DNA from: an uncultured bacterium | GTDB taxonomy: Bacteria > Patescibacteriota > Patescibacteriia > Patescibacteriales > UBA12465 | Direction: 5' to 3' | Assembly: GCA_937983635.1 (NCBI GenBank) | Contig: CALJZR010000038.1 | Coordinates: 1 to 33,698, forward strand | Length of the DNA: 33,698 nucleotides | In this document: piece by piece, positions 14,272-21,998 of the stretch | How positions within the stretch are numbered: the first letter of the stretch is position 1 | Layout: each line of letters opens with the position of its first letter | The notes under the pieces: generated by a model | Databases searched by the model: none | What the model saw: the letters and a program-made list of their open reading frames with translations, nothing else | What the model was told of the DNA's origin: nothing | Made by a program: the position numbers and the translations under genes

Positions 14272-14718
14272 TTATTTAACAATCATGGCAATAACTTCTA
14301 AATCTTTAGCAAAGGGCAAATTAATCAGTCGTTCGTATTCTTTTTTAAATTCAACTGGAAGCTTAGTTGTTTCAATGGTTTTAAAATTGAATTTATTATA
14401 GAAACTCTCTTTATTAGATTCCGTAAAAAGAAAAATGGGCCGAGCGGTCTCTTTTGATAATAATTCTTCAACCAGTTTGCTGCCGATGCCTTGGCCCTGA
14501 TATTTCTTATCAACCGCTAAACTTGATAATTCTAAGCAGTCATCAGCCAGTAGCTTTATTCTCACGCAGCCAATCATCTTATCGTCCATTTTGGCGATAT
14601 AGAATTTGCTAATATCAAAATTAGATCTATCTCCCTCTAGTGCTGTTAATAAAGTAAAAATGGCGGCCTCATCTTTGGGGTTGGCCGGAGAATAAGTGAC
14701 ATTTAGTTCTTTAGTCAT
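14272..14718 (-). CDS. GNAT-family N-acetyltransferase
   Basis: 148 residues. The acetyl-CoA binding motif A is LSSLAVDKKYQGQGIGSKLVEELL at about 82-105 (R/Q-x-x-G-x-G as Q-G-Q-G-I-G). Motif B follows as FYNKFNFKTIE. Substrate is unknown. The FYNKFNF segment and the small size resemble stand-alone GNATs that act on small amines or amino acids. It is first in an operon with the ArsP-like permease, and its leader is short (a TGTTATAAT box ends 20 nt before the ATG). Co-transcription suggests a shared detoxification or transport role (inference). Confidence 0.88.
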   Translation of the reverse strand: MTKELNVTYSPANPKDEAAIFTLLTALEGDRSNFDISKFYIAKMDDKMIGCVRIKLLADDCLELSSLAVDKKYQGQGIGSKLVEELLSKETARPIFLFTESNKESFYNKFNFKTIETTKLPVEFKKEYERLINLPFAKDLEVIAMIVK

Positions 14719-14738
14719 AAATTTGGTTATATAAGGAT

Positions 14739-14747
14739 ATTATAACA
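14739..14747 (-). promoter_or_regulatory. Extended -10 promoter of the GNAT-permease operon
   Basis: TGTTATAAT on the minus strand, 20 nt before the ATG. No clear -35 box. Confidence 0.6.
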
Positions 14748-14841
14748 CAAAATGACCGTCACGATGTTTTTTCCAATATTTAAGCAAAGCTAATTAATCT
14801 GGCGGTTTTTAGGCAATTACTGCATTTTTTAAACTTGTTTT

Positions 14842-14870
14842 TTGACAAAATATAATTATTTTGGTAATGT
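14842..14870 (+). promoter_or_regulatory. Promoter of a candidate ncRNA
   Basis: Consensus TTGACA (14842-14847), a 17-nt spacer and TAATGT (14865-14870). The -10 box matches four of six bases. Confidence 0.5.
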
Positions 14871-14876
14871 CTAGCC

Positions 14877-15063
14877 GGCCTTTTTAATAATAAATAGGCA
14901 GTAAACTCATTCATTCATTCGAATGGGTTAGCATCCCCTCGGTTGCCAAGTTCTGGCAGCTCCTGCTACTGATACTTGAAAGCGGGGGCGTTGTTCAGGA
15001 AAAAACTGAGTAATTCTCGTATTTGTACCTTTTAGAAAGCGCGTCATAATCGGCGCGTTTTTT
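14877..15063 (+). ncRNA. Candidate structured non-coding RNA
   Basis: About 187 nt between a TTGACA promoter and an intrinsic terminator (AAAGCGCG/CGCGTTTT, 15036-15061). It contains CATTC/GAATG, TTGCCA-AGTTC-TGGCAG, then an 8-bp stem GCTCCTGC/GCGGGGGC with a 15-base loop, then TTCAG-GAAAAAA-CTGAG. It is more GC-rich than the flanks, as expected for a structured RNA in an AT-rich genome. There is no open frame of note. A separate promoter (15093-15101) serves the next gene, so this is not its leader. I could not assign it to a known class. Confidence 0.5.
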
Positions 15064-15092
15064 GTTGGCTTTTACCGCTTTAGGTCCGGTCG

Positions 15093-15101
15093 TGCTATAA
15101 T
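15093..15101 (+). promoter_or_regulatory. Extended -10 promoter of the methyltransferase unit
   Basis: TGCTATAAT, with the ATG 36 nt further on. It lies directly after the ncRNA terminator. Confidence 0.65.
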
Positions 15102-15136
15102 AATGGTATAAAATTGGTCTTATTATCTATCTTTTC

Positions 15137-15679
15137 ATGTCTTTTCTGGTTTTTCTATCTTTATTAATCGTTTTTGTCGCCTTTGTATTTTTAGCCATGT
15201 TATTGGTGCTGATTTTTGGTCTTAACATGATTTATGTAAATATTACGACAGCGGTGCCCTGGGCGCGGGTGCCGCAGGCTAATTTAGAGCAGATTCTGGC
15301 CGAAATCAATTTAGCCCCGGGGTCCCTACTCTATGATTTGGGTTGTGGGGATGGGCGCTTCTTGTTTATAGCTGAAGAGAAGGGTTTCAAGGCGGTGGGC
15401 TATGAACTTTCATTTTATCCCTATCTAAAGACTTTAGCTTCTAAATTTATTAAGAATAGTCGGATACAGATTAGGCATCAAGATTTTTTTAAGCAGGATT
15501 TGGGAGGGGCCGATGCCATCTTTATTTTTCTCACCGGTTCGGTGATGGCAAAAATTGGTTTGAAGTTAAAACAGGATTTAAAAGCGGGGACGAAAGTAAT
15601 TTCTTATGGCTTCCTTATTCCTGGCTGGTCAGTGAAAAAGATTTTAGATACTCATCCCAGTAAGACTTATATTTATTGA
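15137..15679 (+). CDS. Membrane-anchored class I SAM-dependent methyltransferase
   Basis: 180 residues. A long N-terminal hydrophobic segment (about 3-30) anchors it to the membrane. The soluble part begins with VPWARVPQ and carries SAM motif I as LLYDLGCGDGRF at 64-75, then AVGYELSFYPYL as the acidic motif II. The pattern matches small predicted methyltransferases with an N-terminal membrane helix. Substrate is unknown. The downstream gene overlaps its TGA by 3 nt (TTGA) and looks like a shortened copy of residues 93-180 (see next entry). Confidence 0.82.
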   Translation: MSFLVFLSLLIVFVAFVFLAMLLVLIFGLNMIYVNITTAVPWARVPQANLEQILAEINLAPGSLLYDLGCGDGRFLFIAEEKGFKAVGYELSFYPYLKTLASKFIKNSRIQIRHQDFFKQDLGGADAIFIFLTGSVMAKIGLKLKQDLKAGTKVISYGFLIPGWSVKKILDTHPSKTYIY

Positions 15680-15945
15680 AGTTTTTTCCTTTTATGTTTT
15701 ACCCCCGTCTTAGTTTAAAAATTAGAGGAAGTAAAATTAAATTATTGAAAAAAGATTTTTTTCAAGCTAATCTAAAGAATGTTTATTTGATTTACTGCTA
15801 TTTAATGGAAAAATTGGCAGATAAATTAAAATTGGAATGTCGGTCGGGAACAGTACTGGTTAGCCGTCGTTTTTCTATGCCTCTTTATACGCCGTATCAG
15901 ACCATTGTTGTCAGCGGTCAAAAAATCTATTTTTATAAATTTTAG
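15676..15945 (+). pseudogene. Truncated tandem copy of the methyltransferase C-terminal half
   Basis: 89 residues from TTG at 15676, or 83 from ATG at 15694. It aligns by eye with residues 93-180 of the upstream methyltransferase: both begin FYP, share a basic stretch then DFF, share (A/S)GT-x-(L/V)-(I/V)-S, and end with (T/I)Y-aromatic-Y. SAM motif I is missing, so it cannot act alone as a methyltransferase. It may be a decaying tandem duplicate or a small partner subunit. The frame is open only from 15664, so the two are not one gene broken by a single frameshift. Patatin starts at its stop codon. Confidence 0.5.
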
Positions 15946-16763
15946 TGTTTCAATATATGCCCAAACGTCCTCAAATTGGTCTGGCTCTTGGTAGCGGCGG
16001 CTTCCGTGGTTTTGCCCACATTGGTGTTATTCAAGTATTACAGGAAAATAATATCCCTATTGATTATATCAGTGGCGCCTCGATCGGTGCTTTAGTCGGC
16101 GCTTATTTTTCGGTATATTCTGATCTCGACCCCTTAGAGGATGCTATAGTTTCTAATAACAAAAACCAATTGCCGACTTTATTGGATTTAGGTTTTCGAG
16201 CGGGTTTAGTCTCCGGCCGTAAATTTGAAGTTTTTTTGGAAAAAGTTTTGGGCAGGAATAGTTTTAATGACTGCCGCATCCCTCTTAAAATTGTGGCGAC
16301 GGATTTAATTAGCGGCCAGGCGCAGATTTTGGAACAAGGTAGCTTGGCGACAGCGGTTCGGGCGAGTTCTTCCGTACCTCTAGTTTTTGAGCCAGTGAGA
16401 AGCCGCGGCCGGCTTTTAGTTGATGGCGGGCTGAGCAACCCGGTGCCGGTGAATTTATTGCCAAGCATGGGCGCGGATAAAATTATCGCCGTTAATCTTT
16501 ATAATCGTAATGAATTTATTGATAAGAGGTTTAACCTAGCTACGGTCGCTTTGCGTTCTACTAGGATTGCCGTCCACAATCTCTCTAAACACTCCCTACA
16601 TGGCGCCGATGTCATTTTAAATCCAGATACTTCGGCTTTTATGCAGACTAATCGCTATAAGAAATATTTTGATCCGCCGGTGGCCCGGGCCTTAATTGAT
16701 ATTGGGCGGCGAGAGGCAAAAAAATGCTTGCCGGATATCCTCAAAATTTTAAATAAATCCTAA
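15945..16763 (+). CDS. Patatin-like phospholipase (RssA type)
   Basis: 272 residues from GTG at 15945, which overlaps the preceding TAG by one base, or 268 from ATG at 15957. Both starts are possible. The oxyanion loop GSGGFRGFAHIG (about 16-27), the nucleophile elbow GASIG with Ser46, and VDGGLSNPVPV with Asp160 form the complete Ser-Asp dyad of patatins (numbers from GTG). The protein lacks a signal peptide, so it is likely cytosolic and acts on membrane phospholipids or acyl esters. It ends the methyltransferase transcription unit, before a strong terminator, and a phospholipase D protein follows. Confidence 0.92.
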   Translation: MFQYMPKRPQIGLALGSGGFRGFAHIGVIQVLQENNIPIDYISGASIGALVGAYFSVYSDLDPLEDAIVSNNKNQLPTLLDLGFRAGLVSGRKFEVFLEKVLGRNSFNDCRIPLKIVATDLISGQAQILEQGSLATAVRASSSVPLVFEPVRSRGRLLVDGGLSNPVPVNLLPSMGADKIIAVNLYNRNEFIDKRFNLATVALRSTRIAVHNLSKHSLHGADVILNPDTSAFMQTNRYKKYFDPPVARALIDIGRREAKKCLPDILKILNKS

Positions 16764-16764
16764 G

Positions 16765-16800
16765 AAGAAAAAACCGGGGTTAGCGTTCCGGTTTTTTCTT
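16765..16800 (+). terminator. Terminator of the methyltransferase-patatin unit
   Basis: AAGAAAAAACCGG pairs with CCGGTTTTTTCTT, a 13-bp stem right after the patatin stop codon. Confidence 0.92.
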
Positions 16801-16823
16801 ATCTGCCTATTTTTTTAGCCTCG

Positions 16824-16832
16824 TGTTATAAT
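16824..16832 (+). promoter_or_regulatory. Extended -10 promoter, leaderless start of the phospholipase D gene
   Basis: TGTTATAAT ends 6 nt before the ATG at 16839. The predicted +1 is the A of the start codon. Confidence 0.7.
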
Positions 16833-16838
16833 ATAGTT

Positions 16839-17876
16839 ATGCGTTATAAATTTTATACAACCTCGCAGAAAGCTTGGGACGGCATTTTGTCCGCCCTTGA
16901 TAGTGCTCAAAAATCCATTTATATTGAGATGTATATTTTTTTAGACGACACTAAGCAGACTCATGATTTTTTAGGGAAGTTGAAAGATAAGGCGGCAGCT
17001 GGATTGGAAGTTGTAATTATCGCCGACGCTTACGGCAGTAGTAGTTTAAAAGCCAGTGCTGTTTCTGAATTAAGGGCGGCAGGGGTGGAATTTATCTTTT
17101 TTTCGCGCTGGCTGAAACGGACCCATCGCAAATTGGTTATTATTGATAATCAAATTGCCTTTTTTGGGGGCGTGAATATTGAAGATAAGATTCGTCATTG
17201 GCAGGATTTACAGATTCGTCTGCGGGGGCGGGTGTTGAAGCCCTTGCTCCGCTCCTTTGCCTACACCTATCAGCAGTGTGGCGGCAAGAACGAGCATATT
17301 CTTATTCATAGTCGTCTGCCTTTAGTGAAGAAAATAAAATCTTGGGTAATTGATACCTGGGAATTTGGTGAAGGTCAGTATGACTTAAATAATTATTACC
17401 GCCAGAAATTAGCTGAAGCTAAAGAATCAATTAAAATTGTTACCCCCTACCTCTTGCCGCCACGCTGGCTGATGGCCTCTTTGGATGACGCTGTTCGTCG
17501 GGGTGTGAAGGTGGAAATTATTATCCCTGAAGACACGGATATCAAGCCTTTGAATCAGATTAATCATATTAATGCCGCGCGCTTGGCATCGGTGGGGGTA
17601 AGATTTTATTTTACTCCGGTGATGAATCATGCCAAGGTGATGTTAATTGATGGGCGCGAGGCTTTAGTTGGTTCGCAGAATTTAGATATTCTTTCTTTTA
17701 ATTTTAATTTAGAGTTAGGCGTCTTTTTTGAACAGAAGCAGGCGGTGGCCGAATTAGAAAAAATTGTTAATCGTTGGCAGGCTGAATCTAGGCAGTCTGA
17801 GCTTCATTTTAAACGCGTGGGTCTATTCCGTCGTTTGGTCATGGCCTTTTTCCGTCTGTTTTTTCCATTTTTTTAA
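16839..17876 (+). CDS. Phospholipase D-family protein, cardiolipin synthase-like
   Basis: 345 residues with two HKD motifs: HRKLVIID (His96, Lys98, Asp103) and HAKVMLID (His264, Lys266, Asp271), each followed by a Gly-rich strand (FFGGVN, VGSQN). This is the pseudodimer layout of bacterial cardiolipin synthases. It lacks the two N-terminal membrane helices of ClsA and is closer in size to ClsB. The C-terminus ends in a basic-hydrophobic tail (RRLVMAFFRLFFPFF) that may bind the membrane. The likely reaction is phosphatidyl transfer between phospholipids, but other PLD roles such as hydrolysis cannot be excluded. The -10 box 6 nt before the ATG suggests a leaderless mRNA. Confidence 0.88.
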   Translation: MRYKFYTTSQKAWDGILSALDSAQKSIYIEMYIFLDDTKQTHDFLGKLKDKAAAGLEVVIIADAYGSSSLKASAVSELRAAGVEFIFFSRWLKRTHRKLVIIDNQIAFFGGVNIEDKIRHWQDLQIRLRGRVLKPLLRSFAYTYQQCGGKNEHILIHSRLPLVKKIKSWVIDTWEFGEGQYDLNNYYRQKLAEAKESIKIVTPYLLPPRWLMASLDDAVRRGVKVEIIIPEDTDIKPLNQINHINAARLASVGVRFYFTPVMNHAKVMLIDGREALVGSQNLDILSFNFNLELGVFFEQKQAVAELEKIVNRWQAESRQSELHFKRVGLFRRLVMAFFRLFFPFF

Positions 17877-17894
17877 ATTATTCGTGGTAGCTTG

Positions 17895-17920
17895 AAGGGA
17901 GCCAGAGCGCTCCCTTGTTT
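17895..17920 (+). terminator. Terminator of the phospholipase D gene, overlapping the uvrA promoter
   Basis: AAGGGAGC pairs with GCTCCCTT, with a six-base loop and a T-rich tract. The T-tract supplies the TTGTTT -35 box of the uvrA promoter. Confidence 0.8.
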
Positions 17921-17943
17921 TTTTGCTATTTCTAGTGTATACT
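17915..17943 (+). promoter_or_regulatory. Promoter of uvrA
   Basis: TTGTTT (17915-17920), a 17-nt spacer and TATACT (17938-17943). Transcription would start about 29 nt before the ATG. No LexA-like dyad (CTGT-N8-ACAG type) is seen here. Confidence 0.6.
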
Positions 17944-17978
17944 AAACACTATTCAAAAAATAATTTATTCCTTTTTTC

Positions 17979-20453
17979 ATGCTTGAGAATAATATTAAAA
18001 TCAGAGGGGCGCGTACGCACAACCTCAAAAATATTAATTTGGATTTACCGCGCAATCAACTGATTGTCATTACCGGTCTTTCCGGTTCGGGTAAGTCTTC
18101 TTTGGCTTTTGATACCGTTTATGCTGAGGGTCAGCGCCGTTATGTCGAATCATTGTCGGCCTATGCCCGTCAGTTTGTGGGTTTAATGGACAAACCCGAT
18201 TTTGACTTAATTGAAGGCTTGTCACCGGCGATTGCGATTGATCAACGGACCGTTGGCAACAATCCTCGTTCCACTGTTGGCACCATCACCGAGATTTACG
18301 ATTATCTGCGACTCCTCTATGCCCGGGCGGGTTGGCCCTATTGCCCCCATTGCCATACTCGTCTTAAAAAAACTGAAAAAAATAGTATTAGCAAGAGTAA
18401 GAAAAAATCGGATAATCCTTATCCTTATGCTTGCACCACTTGCAGTTTTATCTTGGCAGATTTAGAGCCTAGGCATTTTTCCTTCAATTCTAACTATGGC
18501 GCCTGCGCCCATTGTTCCGGCTTAGGTACGCGAACAGAAATAGATCCGGAGTTAGTTTTTAATTTGAGATTAAATTTATTGCAAGGTGCAATTAAACCCT
18601 TGGCGCACGCCAATCTCGGCCAGAATAGCACTTTATTTACCCAGTTGAAAAATCTGGGCGAGCGTTACGGTTTTTCTTTGGAAGATCCGCTACAGAATTT
18701 AAGTGCCGGCCAGAGGGCGGCTATTTTAAACGGTGATAAGCAGTGGCCAGGTCTCAATACGGAATTGCTTGCTCGTTATGAGGAAACAAAATCTAATTTT
18801 GTAAAACAGGAAATTGAAAAGTGTATGCGTTTGGCCGTTTGCCCGGCTTGCGGCGGCGCCCGCTTAAAGGCGGAGTATTTAGCGGTAAAAATAAAAAATC
18901 TTAGTATTGAAGATTTAAGTTCAAAAACCGTTGATGTTTTACGCCCATTATTGGCGGATTGGCTGGAAAATGCCGCCTGGAATGGCTCTCAGTCCATTGT
19001 TCAGCCAATTTTAAAAGAGATGGTGAAAAATTTAGAATTTTTAGATAAGGTTGGTTTAGCTTACCTCACTTTAAATCGTCCAGCCGCTAGCCTTTCCGGC
19101 GGTGAGGCGCAGCGTATTCGTCTAGCAGCGCAAGTCGGCTCTACTTTAAGTGGAGTCCTTTATGTTTTGGATGAGCCTTCGGTGGGCTTGCATCAACGTG
19201 ATAATGATAAATTAATTGCGATGTTGAAACACCTTCGTGATAATGGTAATACCGTAATCGTGGTTGAGCATGATGCGGCCATGATGCAAGCGGCTGACTA
19301 TTTAGTTGATGTCGGCCCGGGCGCGGGTGAACATGGCGGTCAAATTCTTTTTGCCGGTAAACCGGAAGAAATAAAAGTTTGTCGCCAATCAGTTACGGGC
19401 ACTTATTTATCCGGAGCAAAATCTTTGCCTTTGCGCACCTCTTTCCGCACAGGCAATGGTCAGCATCTTTCCGTTATCGGTGCCAGCCAGCATAACTTGA
19501 AAAATATTGATGTACATATTCCTTTAGGCAAGTTGGTGGCAATTACGGGTGTTTCCGGTTCTGGCAAATCTACCTTAATGTCAGACATCTTAGCTAATTC
19601 TTTAAATAAGAAGTTTTATCGGGCAAAAGTAGAGGTAGGCGCCCATCAAGAGATTAGGGGTCTAGATAATATTGATAAGGTGATTGATATTGACCAGTCG
19701 CCTATCGGCCGCACTCCTCGTTCTAACCCGGCAACCTACACTGGTCTCTATACTTATATCCGCGATCTCTTTGCCGAGTTGCCGGAAGCGCGCCTAAAAC
19801 GGCTGACTCCCGGTCATTTTTCTTTCAACGTTTCCGGCGGGCGCTGTGAGCGCTGTGACGGTGATGGCGTAATCAAAGTGGAGATGCAGTTTTTAAATGA
19901 TGTTTATTTAACTTGCGAAGCCTGTCATGGCCATCGTTTTCAGCAGAAAATTCTGGATATTAAGTATAAGGATAAGAATATCTACGATGTTTTAAACCTA
20001 ACCGTTAGCGAAGCTTTAGAATTTTTCCGAGATCAATCCGCTTTACGTCAGAAATTGGCGACTTTGGATGAAGTCGGTCTTGGCTACATTCATCTCGGCC
20101 AGTCCGCGACTACTTTTTCCGGAGGTGAAGCCCAGCGTATCAAGTTAGCCACTGAGTTGTCCCGGCGGGCGACTGGCCGTACTTTATATATCCTGGATGA
20201 GCCGACCACTGGCTTGCATTTTGCCGATATTGACCGCTTGTTGAAAGTTTTAAATATGCTAGTTGATCAGGGCAATACCGTTTTAATTATTGAACATAAT
20301 TTAGATGTGATTAAGGCGGTGGATTGGGTAATTGATCTGGGGCCTGAGGGCGGAGAAGGCGGTGGTCGGATTGTGGCTGCCGGCACCCCTCCTGAAATTA
20401 TCAAAGCTAAAGAGAGTATTACCGGCGCCTACTTAAAAGAATTTTTTATATGA
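17979..20453 (+). CDS. uvrA: UvrA-family ABC ATPase lacking the UvrB-binding domain
   Basis: 824 residues against about 940 for E. coli UvrA. Both ATPase halves are complete: Walker A GLSGSGKSS (about 33-41) and GVSGSGKST, signatures LSGGEAQRI and FSGGEAQRI, and Walker B YVLDEPSVGLH and YILDEPTTGLH. The DNA-contacting zinc modules are present (C152/C155 with C176/C179, and CERC/CEAC in the second half). Between YCPHC (122-125) and the first zinc module, only about 25 Lys/Ser-rich residues occur, where UvrA has roughly 120 that form the UvrB-binding domain. This is the hallmark of UvrA2-type proteins. Whether it works in excision repair, or in drug tolerance as proposed for some UvrA2 proteins, is open. 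A tiny membrane-protein gene overlaps its TGA. Confidence 0.9.
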   Translation: MLENNIKIRGARTHNLKNINLDLPRNQLIVITGLSGSGKSSLAFDTVYAEGQRRYVESLSAYARQFVGLMDKPDFDLIEGLSPAIAIDQRTVGNNPRSTVGTITEIYDYLRLLYARAGWPYCPHCHTRLKKTEKNSISKSKKKSDNPYPYACTTCSFILADLEPRHFSFNSNYGACAHCSGLGTRTEIDPELVFNLRLNLLQGAIKPLAHANLGQNSTLFTQLKNLGERYGFSLEDPLQNLSAGQRAAILNGDKQWPGLNTELLARYEETKSNFVKQEIEKCMRLAVCPACGGARLKAEYLAVKIKNLSIEDLSSKTVDVLRPLLADWLENAAWNGSQSIVQPILKEMVKNLEFLDKVGLAYLTLNRPAASLSGGEAQRIRLAAQVGSTLSGVLYVLDEPSVGLHQRDNDKLIAMLKHLRDNGNTVIVVEHDAAMMQAADYLVDVGPGAGEHGGQILFAGKPEEIKVCRQSVTGTYLSGAKSLPLRTSFRTGNGQHLSVIGASQHNLKNIDVHIPLGKLVAITGVSGSGKSTLMSDILANSLNKKFYRAKVEVGAHQEIRGLDNIDKVIDIDQSPIGRTPRSNPATYTGLYTYIRDLFAELPEARLKRLTPGHFSFNVSGGRCERCDGDGVIKVEMQFLNDVYLTCEACHGHRFQQKILDIKYKDKNIYDVLNLTVSEALEFFRDQSALRQKLATLDEVGLGYIHLGQSATTFSGGEAQRIKLATELSRRATGRTLYILDEPTTGLHFADIDRLLKVLNMLVDQGNTVLIIEHNLDVIKAVDWVIDLGPEGGEGGGRIVAAGTPPEIIKAKESITGAYLKEFFI

Positions 20454-20674
20454 GTAAGGAGAGAACAATAAGTTTAATATTGATTTCCGTTTTGTCTTTT
20501 ATTTTTTTAGTATTGGGTATTTTTGTGTTTATTGTTTTTAAGTCCGATTATTTAGATTTTCGGGCCGGTCGTTTGGATAATTTACAAATTTTTAAAGACG
20601 CGATTTTATTAGGTTGGTGGCTGGTGCTCTTTTCCTTAATTAAATATATTTATAAGCAATCTCGGTCTCAATAA
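20450..20674 (+). CDS. Small two-helix membrane protein coupled to uvrA
   Basis: 74 residues. The ATG overlaps the uvrA stop codon (ATGA), so translation is likely coupled. Two hydrophobic segments, about 8-30 and 48-66, flank a short charged loop (YLDFRAGRLDNLQIFKD). The C-terminus is basic (YIYKQSRSQ). I do not recognise a family. Its TAA lies in the left arm of a terminator hairpin. A membrane protein tied to an ABC ATPase without its UvrB domain is worth noting, but a functional link is only inferred from the overlap. Confidence 0.7.
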   Translation: MSKERTISLILISVLSFIFLVLGIFVFIVFKSDYLDFRAGRLDNLQIFKDAILLGWWLVLFSLIKYIYKQSRSQ

Positions 20675-20703
20675 AAAATCCCCCGCACTGCGGGGGATTT
20701 TTT
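20673..20703. terminator. Shared bidirectional terminator spanning both stop codons
   Basis: A perfect 14-bp stem, AAAAAATCCCCCGC with GCGGGGGATTTTTT, and a three-base loop. The TAA of the rightward gene (20672-20674) and the TAA of the leftward gene (20702-20704) both overlap the stem ends. Confidence 0.95.
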
Positions 20704-21487
20704 ATTTCAATCCTTTTAATTGAGAAGCGATGTCGGCTTGCAAATCGGAACGGCAGGCGATTAAATCACGACTTTTCAGGTTCCAAGGGCGGCTTTGAAA
20801 ATCACTGATAGCTATCCCCGCTTCTTGAGCAATGAGAACGCCGGCCGCGACGTCCCAGGAACGGGCTCCGGGAATTACCAGGGAATCAAGGCGCCCAGCG
20901 GCTACATAAGCTAGTTCAATAGCAGCGCTACCAAGTTGGCGGCAGTCTAAAGACTGCATTTTTTGTTTACGATAATAGGCGAGGGCGAGGCGCAGGTCGC
21001 GAGGAGTGACGCCATGGCAGAAAGTATGGATATTTTTTCCCTTGCCCATTTTTTTAGGAGCACGCAGGCGTTGCCCATTGAGATAAGCTCCTTGGCTTTT
21101 AGTTGCCCAGAAAGTTTCTTCCAGGACTGGGGCATAAATTATGCCAAAAATCAGTTCGTTTTTGTAGGCTAGCCCCACGGAAATACACCAGAGCGGGTTA
21201 TGGATGGAAAAGTTAGTAGTACCGTCAATGGGATCGATTATCCAAAGGTAGTCAGAATTATTTTGGCTACGTCCGGATTCTTCTCCTAAGAAAGAGTGGT
21301 CGGGCCAGGCGGCTTTCAGAGAACGGATGATTATCTTTTCCGTTAACTTATCTACGGCCGTGACAATCTCGGTATGGCTCTTCATGTTAACTTCTTGGCG
21401 CTGAAAATTTCGCCAGCTTTTTTTAGCTTTAATGCCGGCGGCGGTGATAATAGGGGCTAAGATTTTATAGTAGTCATCTTTTTTCAT
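20702..21487 (-). CDS. Inositol-monophosphatase-family phosphatase
   Basis: 261 residues, normal length. The lithium-sensitive phosphatase motifs are all present: FLGEESG (about 70), WIIDPIDGTTNFSIH (about 84-98) with the metal-binding Asp residues, and ARSWDVAAGVLIAQEAG (about 212-228). Family members hydrolyse inositol phosphates, fructose 1,6-bisphosphate, NADP(H) or 3'-phosphoadenosine nucleotides. The sequence does not decide. It is the last gene of a leftward set with a phosphoesterase (13 nt upstream) and a TRAX-like gene. A pAp phosphatase role would fit an RNA-decay context, because pAp inhibits some exoribonucleases (inference). Confidence 0.92.
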   Translation of the reverse strand: MKKDDYYKILAPIITAAGIKAKKSWRNFQRQEVNMKSHTEIVTAVDKLTEKIIIRSLKAAWPDHSFLGEESGRSQNNSDYLWIIDPIDGTTNFSIHNPLWCISVGLAYKNELIFGIIYAPVLEETFWATKSQGAYLNGQRLRAPKKMGKGKNIHTFCHGVTPRDLRLALAYYRKQKMQSLDCRQLGSAAIELAYVAAGRLDSLVIPGARSWDVAAGVLIAQEAGIAISDFQSRPWNLKSRDLIACRSDLQADIASQLKGLK

Positions 21488-21500
21488 AAACTCTGAATAA

Positions 21501-21995
21501 TTAGATATTTTCTAAGATTTTTAATTCTATTTTTTTAGTGTCAGTATCTAAGATGGCGAAGCTGGCTTTATAAAAAACACCGCCTAGAGTGCCGGGGTTG
21601 GCAATAATTAAATGTCCTTCTTGTTCCAGCCAGGGTTTATGGGTGTGGCCGTAAAAAATATAGTCTAGCTCCTGATTTTCCCGGCGCAGGCGGTTTTGGT
21701 AATAGGGTTCATGAATTAGTCCGATTTTTAGGCCGTCAATTTCAATAGTTCCGTAGCGTCCTAAAAAGTTAATATTTTTCCGAATCTTCATTTCGCTTTC
21801 TTCATAAAGTTCCTGATTGCCGGCGATTATGAAAATTTTTCCAAGGAAAGTATCAGCAATAGTGTGGAGGGTGTCGGAGTTAGCAAGGTCGCCGCAGAAA
21901 AGCAGGGTGGTAATACCCTGCTTTTGAAGATAGTCAGAGAATGTCCGCCAATTTGCTAGATTATCATGGAGATCGGCGGCGATGGCAATCAACAT
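21501..21995 (-). CDS. YfcE/MJ0936-type metallophosphoesterase
   Basis: 164 residues, as expected for small calcineurin-like phosphodiesterases. Metal-binding motifs are ADLHDN (Asp8, His10), FCGDLANS, GNQE and FYGHTHKPW. The usual His in GNHD is Gln here. MJ0936 and YfcE also lack this His (GNCD), so the change is normal for the subfamily. Members hydrolyse phosphodiesters such as cyclic nucleotides in vitro. The true substrate is unknown. It starts 3 nt after the TRAX-like gene and ends 13 nt before the phosphatase gene. All three are translated from one mRNA. Confidence 0.9.
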   Translation of the reverse strand: MLIAIAADLHDNLANWRTFSDYLQKQGITTLLFCGDLANSDTLHTIADTFLGKIFIIAGNQELYEESEMKIRKNINFLGRYGTIEIDGLKIGLIHEPYYQNRLRRENQELDYIFYGHTHKPWLEQEGHLIIANPGTLGGVFYKASFAILDTDTKKIELKILENI

Positions 21996-21998
21996 AGA

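Noticed and set aside
21501..21995. Loss of the catalytic His (GNQE for GNHD) as a sign of inactivation in the phosphoesterase
   Set aside because: YfcE/MJ0936-type enzymes also lack this His and are active.
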